The notes under the pieces: generated by a model
Databases searched by the model: none
Seen by the model: the letters and a program-made list of their open reading frames with translations, nothing else
Told to the model about the DNA's origin: nothing
Program-made: the position numbers and the translations under genes
Shown here: in pieces, positions 57,056 to 64,000 of the stretch
Layout: every line of letters starts with the position of its first letter
Numbering within the stretch: position 1 is the first letter of the stretch
NCBI RefSeq assembly: GCF_026343295.1
Contig: NZ_JAPELY010000003.1
Span: 930,001-994,000 of the forward strand
Origin: Streptomyces sp. NBC_00083
Lineage (GTDB): Bacteria > Actinomycetota > Actinomycetes > Streptomycetales > Streptomycetaceae
DNA: 64,000 bases
Direction of reading: 5' to 3'

Positions 57056-58537
57056 CTACGGTCCGCCGAGCAACGTCGCTCCGGCGCCGTCGAGCACCGA
57101 GACGATGCGTTCCCAGGACGCCAAGTCCCTTTCCACGGCAGGCAGTTCGCTCCCTTCTCCGGCTCCCCACGCGGTCGCGACGGAGACGGGATCGGCCCCC
57201 GAGACGGCGGCTTCGGCGAGAGCGGCCGCGCCGACCGCCACGAGTTCGGTGCCGGCCGGGACGACGAGGGGGCGCCCGGACAGGCGGCGCACCGTCTCGA
57301 CCCAGGTGCGCCCCCTGGCGCCGCCGCCGATGAGGCGCAGCGGCCGGGCCGCGACCTCGGGGGCCGCGGGGTCGAGCCCGCAGGCACGCAGGACCTCGTC
57401 CAGGGCGCGCAGGACGGTGACGACGGCGCCCTCGTAGGCGGCGCCGAGGAGCTGCTGCCGCGTGGTGGCGTGGCGCAGGCCGGTGAGGAGCCCCGAGGCG
57501 GCCGGAAGGTCCGGGGTGCGCTCGCCGTCGAGGTAGGGCAGCAGGACCGCCTCGCCGCCCGGCGCCGCGTCGTCCCGGTCGAGGCCGAGCAGCCCGGCGA
57601 TGCGGTCGACGGCGAGCGTGCAGTTCAGGGTGCAGGCCAGGGGCAGATGGGTGCCGTCGGCGGCGGCGAAGCCGCTCAGGGCCGGGTCGGCGGGGCGGTT
57701 GCGGGTCGCGGCGAAGACCGTGCCCGAGGTGCCGAGGCTGAGCACGGGGTGGTCCAGGAGTCCGGCGCCGCCCAGCCCGAGCCCCACGGCGGCGCTCATG
57801 TTGTCACCGGTGCCCGCGGCCACCGCGACGCCGGGCGGCAGCCCGAGGGCGTCGGCGGCGGAAGCGGTGAGAGCTCCGACGCGGGTGGCGCCGGTATCGG
57901 CCACCGTGGGCAACAACTCCGCTTCCAGGCCCAGGAGTTGGAGGATCTCGCGGTCGTACGCACCGGTGGCCGTGGAGTACCAGCCGGTGCCCGACGCGTC
58001 ACCGGGGTCGGTCACGGCGACACCGGCGAGCCGTTCGGTGAGGAAGTCGTGCGGCAGCCGGACGGCCGCGCAGCGCCCGGCCGTCGCCCGCTCGTTCTCG
58101 CGCAGCCACTCCCATTTGGCGGCGGTCACCGCGGCGACGGGCACCGATCCGGTGCGCTCGGTCCAGGCGCGCGGGCCGCCGAGCCTCCCGGTGAGCGCCG
58201 TGGCCTGCGGGGCGGAGCGGGTGTCGTTCCAGAGCAGGGCGGGCCGCAGCGGCCGCCCGTCCCGGTCCAGGACCACGAGGCCGTGCTGCTGCCCGGCGAC
58301 CGCGATGCCGCGCACGGCGGACGCCGGGACGCCCGACTCCTCCAGCCCCGTCGTGACGGCCTCGCACAGGGCCCGCCACCACTCCTCGGGATCGCTCTCC
58401 CGGGCGCCGCCGGAGCCGGTGACGCGGTGCGGGGCGCGTGCGACAGCGAGCGTCCTGCCGGTGGCGGCGTCGGCGAACAGGGCTTTGGTGGACTGGGTGG
58501 AACTGTCCACACCGATGACGACCGGGTCGTGCGGCAT
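57056..58537 (-). CDS. xylB: Xylulokinase
   Basis: This 493-residue FGGY sugar kinase has VIGVDSSTQSTKALF at the N-terminus (phosphate loop), VAGQQHGLVVLD (near 80-91, substrate side) and LLWNDTRSAPQA. The catalytic GDASGTGWYS and GTGDNMSAAVGLGL lie mid-protein, and the ATP-side LIGGGARGRTWVE near 405 closes the series. It phosphorylates D-xylulose to xylulose-5-phosphate. ATG at 58537 with AGGAGAGG upstream is preferred over GTG at 58546, which overlaps it. It is divergent from xylA across an AT-rich control region; no transport genes or regulator are included. Confidence 0.93.
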   Translation of the reverse strand: MPHDPVVIGVDSSTQSTKALFADAATGRTLAVARAPHRVTGSGGARESDPEEWWRALCEAVTTGLEESGVPASAVRGIAVAGQQHGLVVLDRDGRPLRPALLWNDTRSAPQATALTGRLGGPRAWTERTGSVPVAAVTAAKWEWLRENERATAGRCAAVRLPHDFLTERLAGVAVTDPGDASGTGWYSTATGAYDREILQLLGLEAELLPTVADTGATRVGALTASAADALGLPPGVAVAAGTGDNMSAAVGLGLGGAGLLDHPVLSLGTSGTVFAATRNRPADPALSGFAAADGTHLPLACTLNCTLAVDRIAGLLGLDRDDAAPGGEAVLLPYLDGERTPDLPAASGLLTGLRHATTRQQLLGAAYEGAVVTVLRALDEVLRACGLDPAAPEVAARPLRLIGGGARGRTWVETVRRLSGRPLVVPAGTELVAVGAAALAEAAVSGADPVSVATAWGAGEGSELPAVERDLASWERIVSVLDGAGATLLGGP

Positions 58538-58644
58538 CCGGGGCACCTCTCCTGCGGCTTGCCATTTGCAATCGGGGGCGACAAAAAGGGCTCGACCAAC
58601 CTAGGCGACAGGACGGGGTTACGGAAGCCGCCACGATCGTGCAG

Positions 58645-58683
58645 TATTTGGTGGACCCCTATTTGGTAACTCAGCAAACAAAT
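58645..58683. promoter_or_regulatory. xylA-xylB control region: AT-rich repeated sites, candidate ROK/XylR operator
   Basis: TATTTGGT occurs at 58645-58652 and 58660-58667 (15-bp period). ATTTG (58661-58665) is also an inverted match to CAAAT (58679-58683), with TTTG/CAAA half-sites inside. The patch is markedly AT-rich for this genome. ROK-family XylR operators in other bacteria are TTTG/CAAA-type inverted repeats, so xylose control from here is plausible. No xylR gene is in the window. Confidence 0.55.
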
Positions 58684-58729
58684 GGCTCCGGCGATCGTCG
58701 GACAGGCCCGCACGAAGGCGGCGACGAGC

Positions 58730-59899
58730 ATGACCCAGCGCTTCACCCCGACCCCTGACGACAAGTTCTCCTTCGGGCTGTGGACCGTGGGCTGGCAGGG
58801 GCGCGACCCGTTCGGCGACGCCACCCGGCCGCCCCTCGACCCCGTCGAGTCCGTGCGCCGCCTGGCCGACCTCGGCGCGTACGGCGTCACCTTCCACGAC
58901 GACGACCTGATCCCGTCCGGCGCCCCGGACACGGAGCGCGCAGCACGCGTCAAGCGTTTCCGGCAGGCCCTCGACGCCACCGGCATGGCCGTGCCGATGG
59001 CCACCACCAACCTCTTCACCCATCCGGTCTTCAAGGACGGGGCGTTCACCGCCAACGACCGCGACATCCGCCGGTACGCGCTGCGCAAGACCCTGCGCAA
59101 CATCGACCTGGCCGTCGAGCTCGGCGCCCGCACCTATGTCGCCTGGGGCGGCCGCGAGGGCGCCGAGACCGGCGCGGCCAAGGACGTACGCGTCGCTCTC
59201 GACCGGATGAAGGAGGCGTTCGACCTGCTCGGCCAGTACGTCACCGAGCAGGGCTACGATCTGCGCTTCGCCGTGGAGCCCAAGCCCAACGAGCCGCGCG
59301 GCGACATCCTGCTGCCCACCATCGGCCATGCCCTCGCCTTCATCGAGCGCCTGGAACGGCCCGAACTGTTCGGCGTCAACCCCGAGACCGGGCACGAGCA
59401 GATGGCCGGCCTCAACTTCACCCACGGCATCGCCCAGGCCCTGTGGGCGGGCAAGCTCTTCCACATCGACCTCAACGGCCAGTCCGGCATCAAGTACGAC
59501 CAGGACCTGCGCTTCGGGTCGGGCAATCTGCGCGACGCGTTCTGGCTGGTGGACCTCCTGGAATCCTCCGACTACACCGGCCCCCGGCACTTCGACTTCA
59601 AGCCGCCGCGCACCGAGGACATCGCGGGCGTCTGGGCGTCGGCGGCCGGCAACATGCGCAACTACCTGATCCTGAAAGAGCGTTCGGCCGCGTTCCGTGC
59701 CGACCCCGAGGTACGCGAGGCGCTGCGCGCCGCCCGCCTGGACGACCTCGCCCGGTCCACCGCCGAGGACGGCCTCGCGGGGCTGCTCGGCGACCGTACC
59801 GCCTTCGAGGAGTTCGACGTCGAGGCGGCGGGGGAGCGGGGCATGGCCTTCGAGCACCTCGACCAGCTGGCCCTGGACCATCTGCTCGGCGCGCGCTGA
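58730..59899 (+). CDS. xylA: Xylose isomerase
   Basis: This 389-residue TIM-barrel enzyme is of the actinobacterial (short) class. FSFGLWTVGWQGRDPFGDATRP opens it. His54 region VTFHDDDLIP holds the active-site His, VAWGGREGAE follows, the metal-binding Glu is in VEPKPNEPRGD, and HIDLNGQ and HFDFKPPR supply later Asp/His ligands. It interconverts D-xylose and D-xylulose, and glucose/fructose in vitro. The start at 58730 (MTQRFTPTPDDKF) matches known Streptomyces enzymes; an upstream ATG at 58682 would add 16 residues from the operator region and is unlikely. Confidence 0.95.
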   Translation: MTQRFTPTPDDKFSFGLWTVGWQGRDPFGDATRPPLDPVESVRRLADLGAYGVTFHDDDLIPSGAPDTERAARVKRFRQALDATGMAVPMATTNLFTHPVFKDGAFTANDRDIRRYALRKTLRNIDLAVELGARTYVAWGGREGAETGAAKDVRVALDRMKEAFDLLGQYVTEQGYDLRFAVEPKPNEPRGDILLPTIGHALAFIERLERPELFGVNPETGHEQMAGLNFTHGIAQALWAGKLFHIDLNGQSGIKYDQDLRFGSGNLRDAFWLVDLLESSDYTGPRHFDFKPPRTEDIAGVWASAAGNMRNYLILKERSAAFRADPEVREALRAARLDDLARSTAEDGLAGLLGDRTAFEEFDVEAAGERGMAFEHLDQLALDHLLGAR

Positions 59900-59977
59900 A
59901 CTCCCCGCTCCGGAAAGGGCGTTGAACGGATCCGGGCGGCCCCGGGGCCGGGGCGGGGCCGGAAGGACGACCGGGTG

Positions 59978-60562
59978 TCAGAGCCCGCCGGTGAAGTCCC
60001 ACGTCGCGATGGACCGGTAGCGGATCGGCCCCGGGCCCCGGGCGACATTGCTCGCGACGAGATGCAGCCGTGCGGCGGGCCACGAACCGCCGGTGAACCC
60101 GGCGAGTCCCCCGGCCGCCTCCAGCACACTGGACACGTCGTCGCGGCGCGCGCGGGCGAGGGTCAGATGGGGCCGGAAGCGACGGTCCTCGAAGACGACG
60201 CCGCACTCCTTGACGACATCGCGGACATCGGCGGTGAGCCGGTGCAGCTCCTCGACCTCGCCCTCGATGCCGCTCCACAGCACCCGCTCGTCGAAGTGGC
60301 CGCCGCCGCGCAGCGACAGCCGCAGCGGGCGCCGGGACCGCGCCAGCCCGGCGAGCGGCGGGCGCAGGAGCGGGGTGGTCGTGGCCGGGAGTTCACCGAG
60401 GAACGCCAGGGTGATGTGCCAGTCCTCGATGCGGTTCCAGCGCAGCCGCGGATACGCCTCGTACGCCGGCCCCAGCGCCCTGGCCAGCTCGTCCTTCGCC
60501 TCGTCGGGCGGGGCGAGCGCTATGAAGACGCGGACGGTCGGCGGCTGATTCTCTTCGGTCAC
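59978..60562 (-). CDS. thpR: RNA 2',3'-cyclic phosphodiesterase
   Basis: This 194-residue 2H phosphoesterase has two HxTx motifs, HITL at 49-52 and HLTL at 132-135, within the LigT/ThpR fold (RVFIALAPPDEAKDEL at the start; LVASNVARGPGP near the end). It hydrolyses RNA 2',3'-cyclic phosphates. GTG at 60562 is chosen because the family usually begins a few residues before RVFIAL. It converges on xylA with a 78-base gap. Confidence 0.9.
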   Translation of the reverse strand: MTEENQPPTVRVFIALAPPDEAKDELARALGPAYEAYPRLRWNRIEDWHITLAFLGELPATTTPLLRPPLAGLARSRRPLRLSLRGGGHFDERVLWSGIEGEVEELHRLTADVRDVVKECGVVFEDRRFRPHLTLARARRDDVSSVLEAAGGLAGFTGGSWPAARLHLVASNVARGPGPIRYRSIATWDFTGGL

Positions 60563-60698
60563 GTAGCACTTCGTACACCACGGGCCGCCCGAACCGCGGC
60601 AGGCCCCCTCCCTTACGGTACGCAGGGGGCGCAGCCCGTACCGGGCGGGGCCGGGACGGGACCGCCGCACGAGCACAGACCGTAGACGAGGGAGCTTC

Positions 60699-62012
60699 AT
60701 GTCCGCCGTGTTCCGACAGCCGGGTGTCGTCCTGGCCGACCATCTCTTCCAGGTGCCGCTGGACCACGACGTGCCGGGGGGCGAGCAGATCGAGGTGTAC
60801 GCCCGCGAGGTCGTCGCCGCCGGGAAGGAGAACGCCGAACTTCCCTGGCTGCTCTACCTCCAGGGCGGCCCCGGCGGACGTGTGGGCAGGCCGCTGGGCC
60901 GGGACGGCTGGCTCGACCGGGCCCTGGAGGACTACCGGGTCCTCCTCCTCGACCAGCGCGGCACCGGACGCTCCACCCCGGCCAACCGCCAGACCCTGCC
61001 CCAGCGCGGCGACGCGGCCCAACAGGCCGCCTACCTCTGCCACTTCCGCGCCGACTCGATCGTCCGCGACGCCGAACTGATCCGGCGCCGGCTCCTCGGC
61101 GACCAGGGGCGATGGACCCTGCTCGGGCAGAGCTTCGGCGGCTTCTGCACGCTCACCTACCTCTCGCTCGCCCCCGAGGGGCTGCGCGAGGCGCTGGTCA
61201 CCGGCGGCCTCGCGGGCCTGCGCAGCAGCGCGGCGGACGTGTACCGGGCGGCCTACCCCCGGGTCGCCCGCAAGAACGCCGCGCACTACGCGCGCTACCC
61301 GCAGGACGTCGAGGCGGCCCGGCGGGTGGCCGAGCACCTGCTCGCCGCGCCCGCCCGGCTGCCCGACGGCGGCACCCTGACCGTCGAAGCCTTCCAGGCG
61401 CTCGGTCTGATGCTCGGCTCCGGCAACGGCTCCGACCTCCTGCACTACCTGCTGGAGGACGCCTGGGTCCACGGCGCCGCGGGACCCGAACTCTCCGACA
61501 CCTTCCTGGCGGGCGCCCAGTCGAAGCTCTCGTTCGCCGACGGCCCGCTCTACGCCGTGCTGCACGAATCCATCTACGGCCAGCGGTCGGTGGACCCGGG
61601 GCCGACCGGCTGGGCCGCCGAGCGGGTACGCGCCGAGTTCCCCGGCTTCGACGCGGCCAAGGCCCTGGCGGACGGCGCGCCCGTGCGGTTCACCGGCGAG
61701 ATGATCTACCCCTGGATGTTCGACACCGACCCCGCGCTGCGCCCGCTGCGCGAGACGGCCGACCTCCTCGCCCGGCGCAGGGACTGGCCCGACCTGTACG
61801 ACCACGACGCCCTCGCGGCCAACCGGGTTCCGGTGTTCGCCGCCGTCTACCACGACGACATGTACGTCGACACCGCAGACTCCCTCGCCACCGCCGACGC
61901 CGTGGGCGGGCTGCGGGCCTGGGTCACCAACGAGTGGGAGCACGACGGTCTCAAGGTCAGCGGCGGACGGGTGCTCGACCGCCTGATCGACATGGCCCGC
62001 GGCCGGGTGTAG
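60699..62012 (+). CDS. pip: Prolyl aminopeptidase (proline iminopeptidase, S33 family)
   Basis: This 437-residue alpha/beta hydrolase has the oxyanion loop QGGPGG at 55-60, DQRGTGRS at 85-92 and the nucleophile elbow GQSFGGF at 143-149 with Ser145. A helical cap lies about 180-320, with late Asp and His (EWEHDGLKVSG supplies His). The length and DQRGTGRS motif match the long-form PIP that releases N-terminal proline from peptides. No signal peptide is seen, so it is probably cytoplasmic. ATG follows GAGGGAG. Confidence 0.9.
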   Translation: MSAVFRQPGVVLADHLFQVPLDHDVPGGEQIEVYAREVVAAGKENAELPWLLYLQGGPGGRVGRPLGRDGWLDRALEDYRVLLLDQRGTGRSTPANRQTLPQRGDAAQQAAYLCHFRADSIVRDAELIRRRLLGDQGRWTLLGQSFGGFCTLTYLSLAPEGLREALVTGGLAGLRSSAADVYRAAYPRVARKNAAHYARYPQDVEAARRVAEHLLAAPARLPDGGTLTVEAFQALGLMLGSGNGSDLLHYLLEDAWVHGAAGPELSDTFLAGAQSKLSFADGPLYAVLHESIYGQRSVDPGPTGWAAERVRAEFPGFDAAKALADGAPVRFTGEMIYPWMFDTDPALRPLRETADLLARRRDWPDLYDHDALAANRVPVFAAVYHDDMYVDTADSLATADAVGGLRAWVTNEWEHDGLKVSGGRVLDRLIDMARGRV

Positions 62013-62114
62013 CGCGCCGGCCCGCAGGGGTACGGGGGCGGCCCGCAGGGGTACGACCGCCGCGGCAGCGGCGTCCCGGGGGCGTTGTCAGTGGTGCCCG
62101 GCAGGATGTTCGAC

Positions 62115-64000
62115 ATGACGACACTTGCTGGATCTGCTGGAGTCCTCGCGGACGACGCTGCCTACGCCGCGGCGGTCGAGACCGCGGTCGCGGCCGCGGG
62201 TGCCTACTACGCCACGGGCGAGAGCGCGTTGGACGACGACGCGTACGACCGCCTGGTGCGCGCGGTCGCGGCGTACGAAGCGGCCCACCCGGACCGGGTG
62301 CTGCCGGATTCCCCGAGCGGCAAGGTGGCGGGCGGCGCCGCGGTGGGCGACGTACCGCACACGGTGGCGATGCTGTCCCTGGACAACGTGTTCTCCCCGG
62401 AGGAGTTCATCACCTGGACCGCCTCCGTGGAGCGCCGCACCGGGCGGCCGGTCGCCGGGTGGAGCGTGGAGCCGAAGCTCGACGGCCTCGCCATGGCCGC
62501 CCGCTACCGGGACGGGCGCCTGGTCCAGCTGGTCACCCGCGGCGACGGCAGCGCAGGTGAGGACGTGTCGCATGCCATCGGCGCGATCCGGGGGCTGCCC
62601 GAGTCGCTCGCCGAGCCCGTCACCCTCGAAGTGCGGGGTGAAGTCCTCATGACCACCGAGCAGTTCGAGCAGGCCAACGCGGTGCGGGTCGCCCATGGTG
62701 GCGCTCCGTTCGTCAACCCGCGCAACGGGGCGGCCGGTTCGCTGCGCGCCAAGGACCGCGCGTACACGGTGGAGATGACCTTCTTCTGCTACGGCGCCCT
62801 GCCGCTGCCCGCCACCTCGCAGGAACTGGCCGCCCAGCTGCGGGAGTCCACCCACACCGAGATCCTCGCCCGCGCGGCGGCGCTCGGCGTGCACACCGCC
62901 GCGGACACGGCCGTGCCGCCGCGCACGGCCGCCACCGCGCAGGAGGCGCTGGAGCGGGTGGCGGAGATCGCCGGGCTGCGGGCCGAGCTGCCCTTCGGGA
63001 TCGACGGGGTCGTCATCAAGGCCGACAGCGCGGCCGACCAGCGCGACGCCGGGTCCGGTTCCCGCGCGCCGCGCTGGGCCATCGCCTTCAAGCTGCCCGC
63101 GGTGGAGAAGGTGACCACCCTGCTCGCCGTGGAGTGGAACGTGGGCCGCACCGGGATCATCGCGCCGCGCGCGGTGCTCGAACCCGTCCGGATCGACGGG
63201 AGCACCGTCACCTACGCGACGCTCCACAACCCCGCCGACATCACCCGACGCGACCTGCGCGTCGGTGACCGGGTGATGGTCTACAAGGCGGGCGACATCA
63301 TTCCCCGCGTCGAAGCCCCCGTCGCGCATCTGCGGACCGGTGCGGAACAGCCGATTGCCTTCCCCGACGTGTGCCCGCAGTGCGGATCGGAGATCGATAC
63401 GAGTGAGCAGCGCTGGCGCTGTGTGCGGGGCCGCGCCTGCCATGTGGTCGCCTCGATCTCGTACGCCGTCGGCCGCGATCAGCTCGACATCGAGGGCCTG
63501 GGTGCGACCCGGGTCGTCCAGCTCGTCGACGCGGGCCTCGCCGCCGATGTGGCCGACCTCTTCACCCTGACCCGTGAGCACCTCCTGTCCCTGGAGCGCA
63601 TGGGCGAGACCAGCACCGACAACCTCCTGGCCGCCATCGGCGCCGCCAAGGACCGGCCGCTGTCCCGGGTGCTGGCCGCGCTGGGGGTGCGGGGCACCGG
63701 ACGTTCCATATCGCGCCGTCTCGCCCGGCACTTCGCCACCATGGCCGAGCTGTGCTCCGCCGATGCCGAGGCGATCCAGCGGGTCGACGGCATCGGCGCG
63801 GAGAAGGCGCGGGTGATCGTGGACGAACTCGCCGAACTCGGCCCGCTGATAGCCAAGTTGACGGCCGCCGGGGTCAACATGACCGAGCCCGGTGCGACCC
63901 CGCCCGCGATCGACGGCGCACAGGCCGAACCGGCCGGCGACGGGGGCCCGCTCACCGGCAGGACGGTCGTCGTCACCGGCGCCATGACCGGCAGCCTGGA
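62115..64000 (+). CDS. ligA: NAD-dependent DNA ligase, N-terminal 628 codons (cut by window edge)
   Basis: The frame opens at ATG 62115 (MTTLAGSAGVLADDAAY) and runs off the right edge. Domain Ia keeps the YY...DDDAYD NMN-binding pattern near 31-45. The adenylation Lys121 is in VEPKLDG, with LVTRGDGSAGEDV and EVRGEVLM beyond it. The OB fold contains RVGDRVMVYKAGDIIPRVE. A four-cysteine zinc finger (CPQCGSE ... RWRCVRGRAC) and helix-hairpin-helix repeats (GIGAEKARVIVDEL) follow. A BRCT domain starts at GRTVVVTGAM. The N-terminus is unlike the conserved Streptomyces housekeeping LigA as I know it, so this may be a second ligase. Confidence 0.92.
   Translation, partial: MTTLAGSAGVLADDAAYAAAVETAVAAAGAYYATGESALDDDAYDRLVRAVAAYEAAHPDRVLPDSPSGKVAGGAAVGDVPHTVAMLSLDNVFSPEEFITWTASVERRTGRPVAGWSVEPKLDGLAMAARYRDGRLVQLVTRGDGSAGEDVSHAIGAIRGLPESLAEPVTLEVRGEVLMTTEQFEQANAVRVAHGGAPFVNPRNGAAGSLRAKDRAYTVEMTFFCYGALPLPATSQELAAQLRESTHTEILARAAALGVHTAADTAVPPRTAATAQEALERVAEIAGLRAELPFGIDGVVIKADSAADQRDAGSGSRAPRWAIAFKLPAVEKVTTLLAVEWNVGRTGIIAPRAVLEPVRIDGSTVTYATLHNPADITRRDLRVGDRVMVYKAGDIIPRVEAPVAHLRTGAEQPIAFPDVCPQCGSEIDTSEQRWRCVRGRACHVVASISYAVGRDQLDIEGLGATRVVQLVDAGLAADVADLFTLTREHLLSLERMGETSTDNLLAAIGAAKDRPLSRVLAALGVRGTGRSISRRLARHFATMAELCSADAEAIQRVDGIGAEKARVIVDELAELGPLIAKLTAAGVNMTEPGATPPAIDGAQAEPAGDGGPLTGRTVVVTGAMTGSL

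Noticed and set aside
1..64000. CRISPR array, tRNA/rRNA, insertion sequence, prophage or attachment sites
   Set aside because: No regularly spaced repeats with unique spacers, no cloverleaf-like or rRNA sequence, and no transposase, integrase or phage structural gene were seen.
1..64000. Secondary-metabolite cluster
   Set aside because: No PKS, NRPS, terpene, lanthipeptide or siderophore biosynthesis genes. The redox cluster at 37.9-45.7 kb has no carrier or assembly enzymes.

Overview
The window is a chromosomal segment from a high-GC actinomycete, almost certainly a Streptomyces. The evidence is the very high GC content with third-position G/C bias, frequent GTG starts, many 4-base ATGA/GTGA stop-start overlaps, Tat and lipoprotein exports, F420-dependent (LLM) oxidoreductases, SpoIIE/STAS/HATPase regulatory proteins, and the dispersed intergenic motif GCGCAGTTCCCCGCGCCCCT typical of this genus. 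No rRNA, tRNA, CRISPR array, insertion sequence, phage or polyketide/NRPS genes were seen. The left edge cuts a gene at its 3' end. The right edge cuts a NAD-dependent DNA ligase.

Region 1 (1-12.4 kb): an osmoprotectant (glycine betaine/choline type) ABC importer has two permeases and a binding lipoprotein on the + strand. Its CBS-domain ATPase lies on the - strand beyond a secreted lipase. A tight - strand run follows, in transcription order: membrane-fusion protein, MacB-type ATPase, FtsX/MacB permease, DUF5666-like membrane protein, OmpR-family response regulator, histidine kinase. A lipoprotein is transcribed divergently from it. The shared promoter region carries 11-bp-phased CTGGGAG direct repeats, a good candidate operator for the regulator.

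Region 2 (12.4-20 kb): interspersed repeats, a Tat-exported phospholipase C, and an acyl-CoA catabolic block (enoyl-CoA hydratase, dienoyl-CoA-reductase-like SDR, quinone oxidoreductase, and two overlapping acyl-CoA dehydrogenases that look like a heteromeric pair).

Region 3 (20-36 kb): mixed genes. These include a degenerate ABC ATPase, a small membrane protein with an AlkZ-fold protein, secreted beta-propeller and ricin-type proteins, an APC permease, a long-form GAPDH, a PAS-PP2C phosphatase, small stress-type membrane proteins, VOC proteins and an F420 oxidoreductase.

Region 4 (36-46 kb): a second F420 oxidoreductase, then a redox run on the + strand: FAD/Fe-S oxidoreductase, TPP-dependent oxidase, enolase-superfamily enzyme, SDR and PfpI-like protein. 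Two of these enzymes end in a similar C-terminal membrane anchor with a basic tail. The region is bounded by strong inverted repeats.

Region 5 (46-57 kb): regulatory ATPase, a two-domain VOC protein with abnormal codon use, class II amidotransferase, small proteins, and a six-gene Mrp/Mbh-like cation antiporter module. The module has no large MrpA core, has fused subunits, and has an 11-bp-phased repeat in front. An AI-2E family permease, an M20 peptidase and a STAS protein without the usual phospho-serine follow.

Region 6 (57-64 kb): divergent xylB and xylA with an AT-rich operator region, thpR, a prolyl aminopeptidase, and the N-terminal 628 codons of a DNA ligase that may be a second copy.
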